A DNA stretch of 49,963 nt, taken from a virus. The position numbers were made by a program, and so were the translations under genes. This document shows positions 37,063-45,468 of this stretch, one piece after another (the stretch's first letter is position 1; each line of letters opens with the position of its first letter). The stretch spans positions 1 to 49,963 of IMG/VR virus record IMGVR_UViG_3300042450_000746. One strand, given 5' to 3'. The notes beneath the pieces were generated by a model, which made no database searches, was not told the DNA's origin, and was given only the letters and a program-made list of their open reading frames with translations.

Positions 37063-37481
37063 TAGTTAATTCTTGACATGTTTCCAGGTAGGAAGTCTTG
37101 TGGATCGATATTCATGCTTGATCCGTTTGAAAATTCCTGACCGATGTAGAAATCATTTGGTCTTTCGTCAGCAACTGCAATAACAGCTGTGGTTTCTACT
37201 TTTTGAAATTCTTTATCACCGTCGCCGTCGTTGATTTTAATCTTACGAGTCCACCGACCGTGTTCAATAAGAACCCACTGACCGATCTTGACATCGAGAT
37301 CACATTCATCGCCGACTTTATAAACTTCAGCCCAACGAGGTTTAACACCGTGTGCTTTACCATCGTCACTTTGAATAACGATGCCGCCCGCAGTTTTCAT
37401 TTCGCCCATGTCCATGTTAATAACAAGAAGGTCCTTTGGCAGAGGACGAACCTGCATGTGTCGTGCTTCGAGATTGAACAT
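37062..37481 (-). CDS. GroES-like co-chaperonin (gp31 analogue)
   Basis: 139 aa (GroES about 97, T4 gp31 111). VRPLPKDLLVINMDMGEMKT, AGGIVIQSD as the mobile-loop region, AEVYKVGDECDLDVKIGQWV and VLIEHGRWTRKI follow the GroES beta-barrel order. gp31-type proteins cap host GroEL and help fold the major capsid protein. The C-terminal extension after VETTAVIAV is longer than in GroES. Fits with dnaJ and clpA as a chaperone set. Confidence 0.82.
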   Translation of the reverse strand: MFNLEARHMQVRPLPKDLLVINMDMGEMKTAGGIVIQSDDGKAHGVKPRWAEVYKVGDECDLDVKIGQWVLIEHGRWTRKIKINDGDGDKEFQKVETTAVIAVADERPNDFYIGQEFSNGSSMNIDPQDFLPGNMSRIN

Positions 37482-37489
37482 AGTTTACC

Positions 37490-37720
37490 TTATTTCTTGT
37501 TGCTGCGAGCAGCTACTTCTTCATGTAATGCGTTGGGATTTTGTGCATAATAATCTGCTAGCACTTGTTCGCGTGTGCGTATCACTCTGCCACCTTCGCC
37601 AATTTCGTCACCTCGAGCGTTGACTTTCATATTGCCCACAGCCGGAGTTTTTTCAAATCTCAAGCTCATCTTTTCCATGTCAATTTCTTTGCCTCTCATT
37701 GAGGTATAAGTTCTTCCCAT
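37490..37720 (-). CDS. Small conserved phage protein
   Basis: 76 aa from the ATG at 37720 (MGRTYTSMRGKEIDMEKMSL) with a GGAG site; an upstream in-frame start would overlap the neighbour. It contains VNARGDEIGEGGRVIRTREQ and a helical end. Conserved-looking among T4-like marine phages, no known role. Confidence 0.68.
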   Translation of the reverse strand: MGRTYTSMRGKEIDMEKMSLRFEKTPAVGNMKVNARGDEIGEGGRVIRTREQVLADYYAQNPNALHEEVAARSNKK

Positions 37721-37721
37721 T

Positions 37722-38183
37722 TTATTCTCCTTTAAAGAATTCGTTAATTGGTAGCTTGTATTTAACACTGTCTATTTTGTGTACGCCAATTATGAACAGC
37801 ACATAACTAGCTACCGAACTGCCTCTACCTACTCCCCAAACAATATTATTGCTTCTGAGAGTATCTACCACATATTTCATTGCTCGCAACACAGGAATCA
37901 AATTATGATTTCTATATAATTCGATCTCTTGTAACAATCTATCATAGTTTTGTTCTGGACAGTGATCCACCAAAAATGCTTCTATGTCCATGCATTGATA
38001 TTCTTTGGGTATAAACCATTCAGTGCAGTCTATGTCAGCGGGGGGAATTGGATAGTTCAAATGCTCTTGATGCAATCTATTCACATATTGTGAAAGATCA
38101 TCAGAAGTCTGGCAATGTTCCAGTATGTCTGGCCCATGCTGCATCACACCTTGAATAAGTTGTTGCGTTGTATTAGTCCACAT
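37722..38183 (-). CDS. DNA polymerase III alpha-like fragment protein
   Basis: 153 aa. The C-terminus VWGVGRGSSVASYVLFIIG (115-133) and DSVKYKLPINEFFK (138-151) correspond to the palm-region motif of bacterial DnaE that precedes the catalytic aspartates. The protein stops just before the place where D-x-D would be, so it cannot be a polymerase. The N-terminal half is helical and unlike DnaE by eye. Such mini-DnaE genes occur in other marine phages. It could be a decoy or a DNA/beta-clamp partner. Confidence 0.75.
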   Translation of the reverse strand: MWTNTTQQLIQGVMQHGPDILEHCQTSDDLSQYVNRLHQEHLNYPIPPADIDCTEWFIPKEYQCMDIEAFLVDHCPEQNYDRLLQEIELYRNHNLIPVLRAMKYVVDTLRSNNIVWGVGRGSSVASYVLFIIGVHKIDSVKYKLPINEFFKGE

Positions 38184-38403
38184 TGATCAATTGACCTAAA
38201 TCACCATCTGCCTGTTTCAATTTCTGAGCATGCCTCTTTGCGAGTTCTTCTCTATATATTGTAACAAAAGTAGATAGCTGTGTCAAGAGATCTCTACTGC
38301 CCATTCTTGCAGCAGCATGATATTTTTTATTCAATTCGATTAGGCGATTTTCAATGTCTTGATCTTTGTATTCTGACAGATCGCCGCTAAGGGGATGAAA
38401 CAT
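38173..38403 (-). CDS. Small conserved phage protein
   Basis: 76 aa from the ATG at 38403, which forms TAATG with the structural gene stop. MFHPLSGDLSEYKDQDIENR, a helical hairpin, and a C-terminal QADGDLGQLINVD. Typical of T4-like marine phages next to fibre genes. Possibly a fibre assembly helper, though without direct evidence. Confidence 0.65.
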   Translation of the reverse strand: MFHPLSGDLSEYKDQDIENRLIELNKKYHAAARMGSRDLLTQLSTFVTIYREELAKRHAQKLKQADGDLGQLINVD

Positions 38404-38984
38404 TAGCTGTATAATCCTAGATAGTTCAAGAAAATCACGGTGGCACTGTGCCTCCATACTTCGATGATCACCGGATCGGTAGTAGATGTGACTGTAACTG
38501 ATACAGGAAACCCTGGTGATTTTTTAATCACTGTGCCACCCGAAGTAGTAAATGTAATGGTTCTAGCAGTACCATCACCATAAAGTTCTAGAGTGGCTTT
38601 ACCAATCTGTCCGAGTCCTGTGACATCCACCGCTCCGGTAGGAAATTCAGAGAATGACAAGCTGGTGTTTGCTCCGAATTTTACTATGTGATACATGGCC
38701 TGCTTAAAACTGATGTCTTGTGTGCCTGCTACAATGGCAGCACCATAGTCCTTTTTACGCAGGTATGCATCTTGTAAAGTTAGGGACCCTACTACGTTGT
38801 ATAAGAAATCGTTGTCTTCGTCTTTGCGGGCCGCATTATCCTGCAGATCTGTGATCTCATTCTTAGCAGCAGAGAAGTTGGTTTTGATAGTATCAAAGTT
38901 ATCTCTGAATACCTGCGTGTCGTTGTCCTGTCCAGCTACAGGAAAGTTTTCATTTATTGCTGCGAAATTGATAAGGCTTGTCAA
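38403..38984 (-). CDS. Virion/fibre structural protein
   Basis: 193 aa from TTG 38984 (GGAGA site; TTGA overlap). The N-terminus NFAAINENFPVAGQDNDTQV then FRDNFDTIKTNFSAAKNEIT is the D-N-x-x-x-FRDNF-x-x-I pattern found at the start of many T4-like structural proteins. A beta-rich C-terminal region follows (GTARTITFTTSGGTVIKKSP). Probably a baseplate- or neck-attached fibre component. Confidence 0.72.
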   Translation of the reverse strand: MTSLINFAAINENFPVAGQDNDTQVFRDNFDTIKTNFSAAKNEITDLQDNAARKDEDNDFLYNVVGSLTLQDAYLRKKDYGAAIVAGTQDISFKQAMYHIVKFGANTSLSFSEFPTGAVDVTGLGQIGKATLELYGDGTARTITFTTSGGTVIKKSPGFPVSVTVTSTTDPVIIEVWRHSATVIFLNYLGLYS

Positions 38985-41482
38985 GGTAATTTTTCTCCAC
39001 GTTGCGGGAATGCAAGGTATTTATCCTCTATTTCTCCGTCTATAATATCTATTATATAGCGATCTGCTACAAAGTCAATGGTTTTAAAATCAAAGCCACT
39101 GGCTTTGATTCTAGCTAATATATTTTCAGCCGGGCTGGCCGCTGCATCATTGTCCGATCCCGGCTTGCAATAGCACAGAGGCAAGGCTGATACATATCCT
39201 GTTTCAAAAGATGCTTGGTCTTGTGTGCTGCGCATCCATAAGGGCAAAAATTCTCGATCTCTGTCCCCTATTGCGCTGATGCGTGATCTCATGTTTTTAA
39301 TAGAATTAGGAAACACTCGCTGATGATCACTGTCGCTGACCAAGGGAATGTCGCTGTCTATTTTGATACTGTCATAGCTGATCAATACCTTGCTGTTAAT
39401 GTTATTGGGTAGATTCACTGTTTGGCTGATGCTGCGACCGTTTTTTTCTAGGTCGTCTATGATTTCTACATAGATGACTTCATAGATGGTCTCTTGTGTT
39501 ACAGGATCTTTGGCCTTGGCAGTTTTCACTTGTCCAAATTTCAATCTCTTGTGATAATGATTGCGACTCATGGCCTGCACAAATTTCTCAGCCTTGACAC
39601 TTTCTATACCTGCATATATCAAAACTCGAAGATCTGTCTGCACACTGAAATTAACGTCACCATATCGATAGATGTCTGTGGGGCGGAATATTGTTGCATC
39701 AGTGATAAAATTGAACCACGCTAATCTTTTGGGCTTTGATTGCAGAGCTTTGACATAGAGATTGGCAAAAGTTTTATTGTTTGCAACCAACACAGATAAA
39801 TTAAATGTGCGATTTAATGTGGCAAAATTCACACTGTCTCTGGCTCGCACAGTAAATGTAAACTTGAGATCGAACGTTGTGGTAGCAGCGTCGAAGGTCG
39901 AGGAATAATCTCTACTGAGTGTAGAACTGTCTTCAGCGGGTGATAGGTTGTCTGTGCGTTCGAAAAATCTTGTTAGTCCTGGACCAGTGTCATCTGCAAA
40001 CTGTTTGATCTTGCCCTGTATTGCACCTGTAGGCAAAAATTGTAGTCCAGCAGGGAGATTGCCTGACACCCATTCATAGCTGATTCTCCCGCCATATAGT
40101 AGACTGGTTGCTTGAATGTATTTGTCAGAAGCAGTGTTTGGTTTGATTGTTCCAAGATCACTGTCAGTGATCCATTCTACTGCGCTGTCGATTTCTCCGA
40201 TCACAGTGACAGTGAAAGTTTTTTCAGTCTTTGAAGTGCTGGCTCGCCAATATTCTTCATCAGTAGGTAGTCTATTAAGATGAGTTTTCACACTGATATA
40301 TGTTACCCCAATGAATTCCACAGCGTCATTGATTTTGTAAGTGGTAGAGTTATTCCATGTGCCTTTATATAGATAAGACGTATAGGCCAACTCTGCAGGA
40401 TAATTCACAGCACGGACAGTGAATTGATAATTTCTTGAGATTCTAGCCTGATATGGCACAGCCCCTGCTATGTCACCTGTGGTAGTATCTAGTTCCATGC
40501 CAGGAGGCAGTTGACTCTGCGAACCGTCGGGATTGGTAGGCAATAGAAAGTATGCGATAGTGCCGGATAACGTGGGAGGATCATAGACATCTAAAAATAT
40601 AGTTACATAGTTATTGGCACGGAAGCGGCCAAGATCGCTGTCAGTGATCCAAATTGGCACACGAGCACTGCTGGCATCTGCTTGAAATATATTGGTGTCG
40701 ACCTGCACTATTGAGTTATCGGCTTGTAGAAACTCTTCAGTGACCACATAGATTTTAAACAGCCTAGTTTCGGTATACACTCCGTCAGTGACAGCTACTA
40801 TGAAATTGTAGATCCTGCTGAGACGTCTAGGAGTTCTGCTGGGTTCATTGTAATCAAACACAGTGATGTCGTAGGTAAATGTGTCAAAACCATTGCCTCG
40901 AGCTTGTATAAAGTCTATGGGAAATACGTCTAAGGGTGCGGTGTCATAGCCACCTGAAGTTTCCAGGTTGTATTCTACGGCAAATATGGGATCGGTGAAA
41001 CCTGATATTATACCACTCTTGCTGAGGCTGAGTCCAGGAGGCAATACTCCTCCATTGGGCACAAGATAAAATTCTAATACATCACTGGCAATGAGATCTG
41101 TGTCACGTGCTTCAAGTTGAAAGTCGACCGGTGCATTGTCTAATACAAAGTAAGCTTCTGCTGGGCCGACGTTTAAAAATCCTTCCTTGGTGAGCCATAT
41201 AGGTCTGTCACTGCCATCCACAGCCAGCTTAAAAGTGCGGTCTTCAATGTCCACACCGTCCGATGCTCGAATCACAAATCTACTTTCTGTATAGACTTTT
41301 ACTTCAGTGGGACTGCCTTTGATAGCCCCATCGATCAGTTTGAGTCCACGAGGCAAGGCACCTGCGATTAAGCTGTATGAGACAGTGGCTGTGAGATTGG
41401 TTGCGGCCTGTAATTGTATATCAATAGGTATACGTTCAGTGAGTAAGCCTAGACTATCTGCAGGAGTGATCCATGTTATCAT
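38981..41482 (-). CDS. Large virion protein with Ig-like (He_PIG) repeats
   Basis: 833 aa. Several units share the Ig-like signature LPPGL-x-L-(x)-x-G-x-I-x-G: ALPRGLKLIDGAIKG, LPPGLSLSKSGIISG, LPPGMELDTTTGDIAG and NLPAGLQFLPTGAIQG at about residues 43, 151, 327 and 475, each followed by FTVRA-type strands. W-I-T-x-x-DLG linkers separate them. The C-terminal ~260 residues form a different domain. Probably a tail or head fibre with carbohydrate- or host-binding function. AAGGA site. Confidence 0.8.
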   Translation of the reverse strand: MITWITPADSLGLLTERIPIDIQLQAATNLTATVSYSLIAGALPRGLKLIDGAIKGSPTEVKVYTESRFVIRASDGVDIEDRTFKLAVDGSDRPIWLTKEGFLNVGPAEAYFVLDNAPVDFQLEARDTDLIASDVLEFYLVPNGGVLPPGLSLSKSGIISGFTDPIFAVEYNLETSGGYDTAPLDVFPIDFIQARGNGFDTFTYDITVFDYNEPSRTPRRLSRIYNFIVAVTDGVYTETRLFKIYVVTEEFLQADNSIVQVDTNIFQADASSARVPIWITDSDLGRFRANNYVTIFLDVYDPPTLSGTIAYFLLPTNPDGSQSQLPPGMELDTTTGDIAGAVPYQARISRNYQFTVRAVNYPAELAYTSYLYKGTWNNSTTYKINDAVEFIGVTYISVKTHLNRLPTDEEYWRASTSKTEKTFTVTVIGEIDSAVEWITDSDLGTIKPNTASDKYIQATSLLYGGRISYEWVSGNLPAGLQFLPTGAIQGKIKQFADDTGPGLTRFFERTDNLSPAEDSSTLSRDYSSTFDAATTTFDLKFTFTVRARDSVNFATLNRTFNLSVLVANNKTFANLYVKALQSKPKRLAWFNFITDATIFRPTDIYRYGDVNFSVQTDLRVLIYAGIESVKAEKFVQAMSRNHYHKRLKFGQVKTAKAKDPVTQETIYEVIYVEIIDDLEKNGRSISQTVNLPNNINSKVLISYDSIKIDSDIPLVSDSDHQRVFPNSIKNMRSRISAIGDRDREFLPLWMRSTQDQASFETGYVSALPLCYCKPGSDNDAAASPAENILARIKASGFDFKTIDFVADRYIIDIIDGEIEDKYLAFPQRGEKLP
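39018..39025 (-). promoter_or_regulatory. Late promoter box GATAAATA inside the fibre gene end
   Basis: Minus-strand GATAAATA within the last codons of the 833-aa gene, 34 bases before the TTG start at 38984, with GGAGA between. The spacing suits a late promoter for the next gene, but the box also encodes Asp-Lys-Tyr. Confidence 0.5.
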
Positions 41483-41493
41483 GTGATCAATCC

Positions 41494-42069
41494 TTAGAGA
41501 AGTGTGCCGCAGTCCAGATCCATGCGTCCAGGCAGCAGTATGGTGCCAAAATCTATGTTTGCAGATTGTAAAGCTACCTGCATGGCATTGGTATAAGTGC
41601 CGTCTATGCGTCCAAAATCATAGGAAGTTAAAATGTCTGTGACTGGAATAATGGTTTTGAAACTCACTGTGGAGCCAAAAGCAGTGACTTCTATGTCCTT
41701 TCTGCTGGTAGTAGATCCAGGAGCTGCTACGCCAGCCATGGTAATCTGTTGATGTGTGCTGGCCAGCATAACACCAGCATCGGTGTCTATTCTAATAAAA
41801 GCATCTGGAGCAGTGCTGTTGACTGTAATAGTATCTGTGTTTTCGTCCAACAGCATCTTGGTGCCGGATACTAGCTTTTTAAATTTTAGATCAGCGCCTA
41901 CTTTTTCTTTGAAAACACCTGCACCCACCGCACCTACGTTGGTAGCAGTGATAGTTAGTTGTGTGCTTATATCTGCGAAGTTTGCATTTACTTTCTGGAA
42001 TGCCGTGCGTAGATCATCGCCCAGTCCATCATTTACCACATTGCCGATATTGATTGTTTGTATAGTCAT
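41494..42069 (-). CDS. Virion/fibre structural protein
   Basis: 191 aa. NIGNVVNDGLGDDLRTAFQK then VNANFADIS is the N-terminal attachment-type motif seen in many T4-like marine structural genes. The rest is Thr/Val/Gly-rich beta sequence (DENTDTITVNSTAPDAFIRI). A GGTAAATA sequence 19 bases upstream is a weak late-box candidate. Fibre or baseplate component. Confidence 0.72.
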   Translation of the reverse strand: MTIQTINIGNVVNDGLGDDLRTAFQKVNANFADISTQLTITATNVGAVGAGVFKEKVGADLKFKKLVSGTKMLLDENTDTITVNSTAPDAFIRIDTDAGVMLASTHQQITMAGVAAPGSTTSRKDIEVTAFGSTVSFKTIIPVTDILTSYDFGRIDGTYTNAMQVALQSANIDFGTILLPGRMDLDCGTLL

Positions 42070-42090
42070 AACACGCTCTCTTTAGTGTAT

Positions 42091-42528
42091 TTACCGTTTT
42101 TTGAAGTTAAAGGCTATGCTAATTCTAACTGCCTTACTAGTATTAGGTCTTACTCTATGCTCTAAACTACCAGGAAATACTAGCAGATCTCCTGCTTGGG
42201 GTGATTCTGTCCAATATGCTTCGCCCTGCTTAAACTCTATAAGACCCGCAGGAACCTGTACATACAGCACCCCAACTCTAGCCCACTGACTGTGACTATG
42301 CCAACCCGTGCCTTCACCCTGTAGATTAACATTAAACCACCATGTGTCTATACTACCCGCTTCTGCTTCAACTGCCCTATATGTTGATTCAAACCATGGA
42401 AAAGGCTGACCAGTATAACCTATACTCTGCCAGCCTGCTCCGTACCTGCGTCTATAGTCCAAACCACGCTGATGTTGTATCAGTTCCGCCAACCCTGCGT
42501 CAACTGCCAGCCTGCGTTGTTCAAACAT
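42091..42528 (-). CDS. 2OG-Fe(II) oxygenase-like protein
   Basis: 145 aa from the ATG at 42528. WWFNVNLQGEGTGWHSHSQW holds the first His ligand (with a second His where many enzymes have Asp), followed by GVLYVQVPAGLIEF, AGDLLVFPGSLEHRVRPN with the distal His, and AVRISIAFNF with the Arg expected to hold 2-oxoglutarate. Family members hydroxylate proteins, bases or small molecules. It sits among fibre genes, so modification of a virion protein is a reasonable guess. Confidence 0.85.
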   Translation of the reverse strand: MFEQRRLAVDAGLAELIQHQRGLDYRRRYGAGWQSIGYTGQPFPWFESTYRAVEAEAGSIDTWWFNVNLQGEGTGWHSHSQWARVGVLYVQVPAGLIEFKQGEAYWTESPQAGDLLVFPGSLEHRVRPNTSKAVRISIAFNFKKR

Positions 42529-42531
42529 CAA

Positions 42532-45459
42532 TTACCAATAGAAGTTAAACACATGTGAAGTGCTGGTATTGCCAGTCAACCCGGTATTATCGTATGTTAT
42601 GGTTCTGCCACCGTTGAAGTCTACCTGATTTCCTATCACAGTTCTAGTGCCAAAGCCTGCTATGTTGCTGGTTATTCTAGCACCAACTGGTATAGCCGTA
42701 GCCTCAGCCAATCTAGGATCATCTACAAGACAGTATGTAGCGCCTAGCGTGCCGCCACTATAAGGATGTACTAATCCAGTGAATGTGTTCGGGAACTCTT
42801 CACTCACAGTTGTACCGTTGTTGACGATAGTATGTCTAGCACCAGTGAAGTTTACTGTGGCCACGCCGCTCCATCCAGGTGAAACATCTACTCCCCAGTT
42901 ACTAGGATCTGCTGTGAACACTGCTGCGGTGACTATGCAAAACGTAGAATCGCTAGTATTTGTTACGGTATTTCCTACTCGAACTTGTTTATCTAAATTA
43001 GGATACGCTGACTTGGAAATATAGATAGTGGTCAGAGTGTTAGTGACTACCGATACACCATTCAACTCATAATAAGATGTATCAGATAACGGGTAACCCA
43101 AGTCCAAGAACAATCGAGTATCTGATTCAACACCATAAGTCACTGTGGAAGTAAATGCCGCGGCATACTTGGCCGTGTTACTGATTCTAACCATGGCCAT
43201 CTTGCCATCAAAGTAGTTGTTGCCACCGCTTATATTACCTATGGCTAAACTGTCTGTAGAGTTAGTATAGTTGGCTGTGCCAAATGTTCCTGAAACTTTA
43301 GTCTGCTCAACACCATTATAGAATACTTTCTGTGTGCCTGCGTCGTTGACAATGGCCACGTGTGTCCATTGCGCTGGAGTAGGTTCAGTGTATCGTACAT
43401 CGTCATATTGAGCGCCTTGACCAACAACTAATTTGCTGTCACTTATTGCTATGTTTATAGCATTAGTTGCGGCCCAACCTTCTTGATTTAACAAGCCCCA
43501 TATGCCGCCAGTCATATTTGCGCTGCCATCACCTGAACTATTAGCGTTTAACCAGAACTCTATGGTCCAAGATGTGCCCAAGTTCCAGTCGGTGCTGGCA
43601 GGTGTTGATAGATAATCTCCTTGAGGTTGATTAAACTGTAAACTAAACGGTGGCTCTGGATCAAGACTGGTGTCATTGATGGTAATGTCATTGTCGGTGG
43701 TTGCTAATACTGTACCAGTGATGCTAACTGATCGAAGACTGACTGTAAATGTTTCACTACCCTCAGTGGTAGCATCAACATCGGGTGTTACTGTAAATGA
43801 ACCTGCGTTATTGGTAATTTCTACTTCGCCACTGCTTGTACCGAAATCACCAGCGTTAGTTTCTACGGTCCAAAAATAAGTGTCGTCGGGAATATTAGTT
43901 CCGCTTACATCAATTATTAAACTACTGCCTTCATTGACATTGTTGGCTCTAGGTGCTATTTGATAAGTTGGCTCTGGTGTTAGGCTGGTGTCATTGATAG
44001 TTACTGAATCACTGGTTACTAAGTTTGGTTCTAAAAGACCAGTACGCAGGCTTACTGTAAATGACCCAGGGCCTTCGGTGGTATCATCAGCAGTGGGTGT
44101 CACCGAGAACGTTCCTGAATTACTTGTAACCGTAACAGTTCCAAAGGTTGTGGTAAAGTCTTCAAAGCCAGTTTCTATGACCCAGGAATAATTGCCATCT
44201 GATATATTAGTTCCACCAACTGTGAATTCTAAACTACTGCCTTCATCAACGTTGTCAGCGGCAGGTGTTAGTGTATATGTTGGCTCTGGTGTTAGACTTG
44301 TGTCATTGATAGTTACTGGATCACTGGTCACTAATATATCACCAGCGATACTATCTGCTCGAAGACTGACTGTAAATGTCTCTGCACCCTCGGTGGTGGT
44401 ATCAGTATCGGGTGTTACTGTAAATGAACCTTCGTTATTGGTAATGGTAACTAATCCATTATTTGCGCCAAAATCGCCTGCGCTGGTCTCCATAGTCCAA
44501 TAATAAGTGCCGTTGACAATATTAGTTCCACCTACATTAAATGTCAAAGTGCTGCCTTCATCGACGTTATCAGCATCTGGAGTCAGTGTATAAGTTGGTT
44601 GGATGCTGCCACTAAAAGCCAGTAGATAGACCGGTCCTGTATAACTTGCTACTCCATCACCGATACCAGGATTGGTTTGTCTTTCTCTCCCTGGACGCTG
44701 TTGTTGACTGTTGGCGTGGAAATCATTGCCCCAATAACTCCAAAATGTTTCTAATGGATTATTATTGCGCCATTGATCACCTTTACCTGACAGTAGATTG
44801 CCACTGTAAGAGCACAAGGCCTGAATGTCGTTGTCAGCCTCTCGATTGATACCCATTATGACAAACTTGTCCGGAAGGTCTCCGTCGTTGTCTCTAAACC
44901 CTGAGCCGCCGTTGCTGGTCAATAAACCAGAATATCCATTTGCGCCAGCAGTGAAATTGGTAACGGCTGGGCTCCCATATACTGTGTCGTTGGTGTGAAA
45001 TGGAGTGTTGGTTTGAAGATAATAATCTAAACGTCTAATAATATCGTAGATGGTTTCTGAACCTGTACTGGACACTAGATCGTATATCAAATAGTTGGTG
45101 TTAGAAGTGGGATCTGATAATGTACCAGAACCATCTACCAAGGCTATTTTTGTAATGCCAGTTTTAAGGAAAAAGTTAGCATAAACACCACCACCGTCGC
45201 CAAATGCTGTGCGAGTAATCGCACCAGAAGATTGGAAGTTGGCTTCTCGGAATCCGGTGGTTCCAATACGGGCAAAAGGATCACTTAAGGTTTCACTAGT
45301 TTTTAATCCGGTGGTGGCCATAAGGATTTGCCAACCTGAGGTGACTATGCCGCTGGTATCTACGTCGGGTGTAAAAGTAGTTGGCGGAGCCAATCCATCG
45401 CCACCTCCACCGCCTCCACCGCTGGTGGTGCTGATTAATAATATTTGTGATATGGGCAT
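42532..45459 (-). CDS. Large fibre/adhesin with three repeats and a LamG-like domain
   Basis: 975 aa. Residues 1-20 include a Gly run. About 20-285 is a novel N-terminal region. About 287-598 holds three ~103-residue Calx-beta-like repeats (NVDEGSTLTFNVGGTNIVNG; TTEGAETFTVSLR; VTINDTSL). About 605-790 is a LamG/concanavalin-type sandwich (SWTIEFWLNANSSGD; WTHVAIVNDAGTQKVFYNG; YFDGKMAMVRISNTAKY). A beta-rich C-terminus follows. LamG domains bind glycans or proteins, so a host-recognition fibre is likely. AAGGAA site. Confidence 0.82.
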   Translation of the reverse strand: MPISQILLISTTSGGGGGGGDGLAPPTTFTPDVDTSGIVTSGWQILMATTGLKTSETLSDPFARIGTTGFREANFQSSGAITRTAFGDGGGVYANFFLKTGITKIALVDGSGTLSDPTSNTNYLIYDLVSSTGSETIYDIIRRLDYYLQTNTPFHTNDTVYGSPAVTNFTAGANGYSGLLTSNGGSGFRDNDGDLPDKFVIMGINREADNDIQALCSYSGNLLSGKGDQWRNNNPLETFWSYWGNDFHANSQQQRPGRERQTNPGIGDGVASYTGPVYLLAFSGSIQPTYTLTPDADNVDEGSTLTFNVGGTNIVNGTYYWTMETSAGDFGANNGLVTITNNEGSFTVTPDTDTTTEGAETFTVSLRADSIAGDILVTSDPVTINDTSLTPEPTYTLTPAADNVDEGSSLEFTVGGTNISDGNYSWVIETGFEDFTTTFGTVTVTSNSGTFSVTPTADDTTEGPGSFTVSLRTGLLEPNLVTSDSVTINDTSLTPEPTYQIAPRANNVNEGSSLIIDVSGTNIPDDTYFWTVETNAGDFGTSSGEVEITNNAGSFTVTPDVDATTEGSETFTVSLRSVSITGTVLATTDNDITINDTSLDPEPPFSLQFNQPQGDYLSTPASTDWNLGTSWTIEFWLNANSSGDGSANMTGGIWGLLNQEGWAATNAINIAISDSKLVVGQGAQYDDVRYTEPTPAQWTHVAIVNDAGTQKVFYNGVEQTKVSGTFGTANYTNSTDSLAIGNISGGNNYFDGKMAMVRISNTAKYAAAFTSTVTYGVESDTRLFLDLGYPLSDTSYYELNGVSVVTNTLTTIYISKSAYPNLDKQVRVGNTVTNTSDSTFCIVTAAVFTADPSNWGVDVSPGWSGVATVNFTGARHTIVNNGTTVSEEFPNTFTGLVHPYSGGTLGATYCLVDDPRLAEATAIPVGARITSNIAGFGTRTVIGNQVDFNGGRTITYDNTGLTGNTSTSHVFNFYW
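43665..44600 (-). repeat. Three tandem ~300-base protein-coding repeats
   Basis: Three near-identical units inside the 975-aa gene share GTGTCATTGAT and GGCTCTGGTGTTAG stretches, starting near 44600, 44290 and 43985 on the minus strand. They encode Calx-beta-like domains ending TVTINDTSL-x-PEPTY. DNA-level similarity invites unequal recombination and change in repeat number. Confidence 0.75.
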
Positions 45460-45468
45460 CTCGTTTCC

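Noticed and set aside
37722-38183. Pseudogene of a full DNA polymerase III alpha
   Set aside because: The short frame has clean ends, near-contiguous spacing with neighbours and no downstream polymerase remnant, so it is treated as a real small gene.
42088-42095. GGTAAATA upstream of the structural gene starting at 42069
   Set aside because: One mismatch from NATAAATA and overlapping the stop of the oxygenase gene. Mentioned in the gene entry but not listed as a promoter.
43676-44600. CRISPR-like or intergenic repeat array
   Set aside because: The repeats are about 300 bases long, in frame, and encode repeated protein domains.
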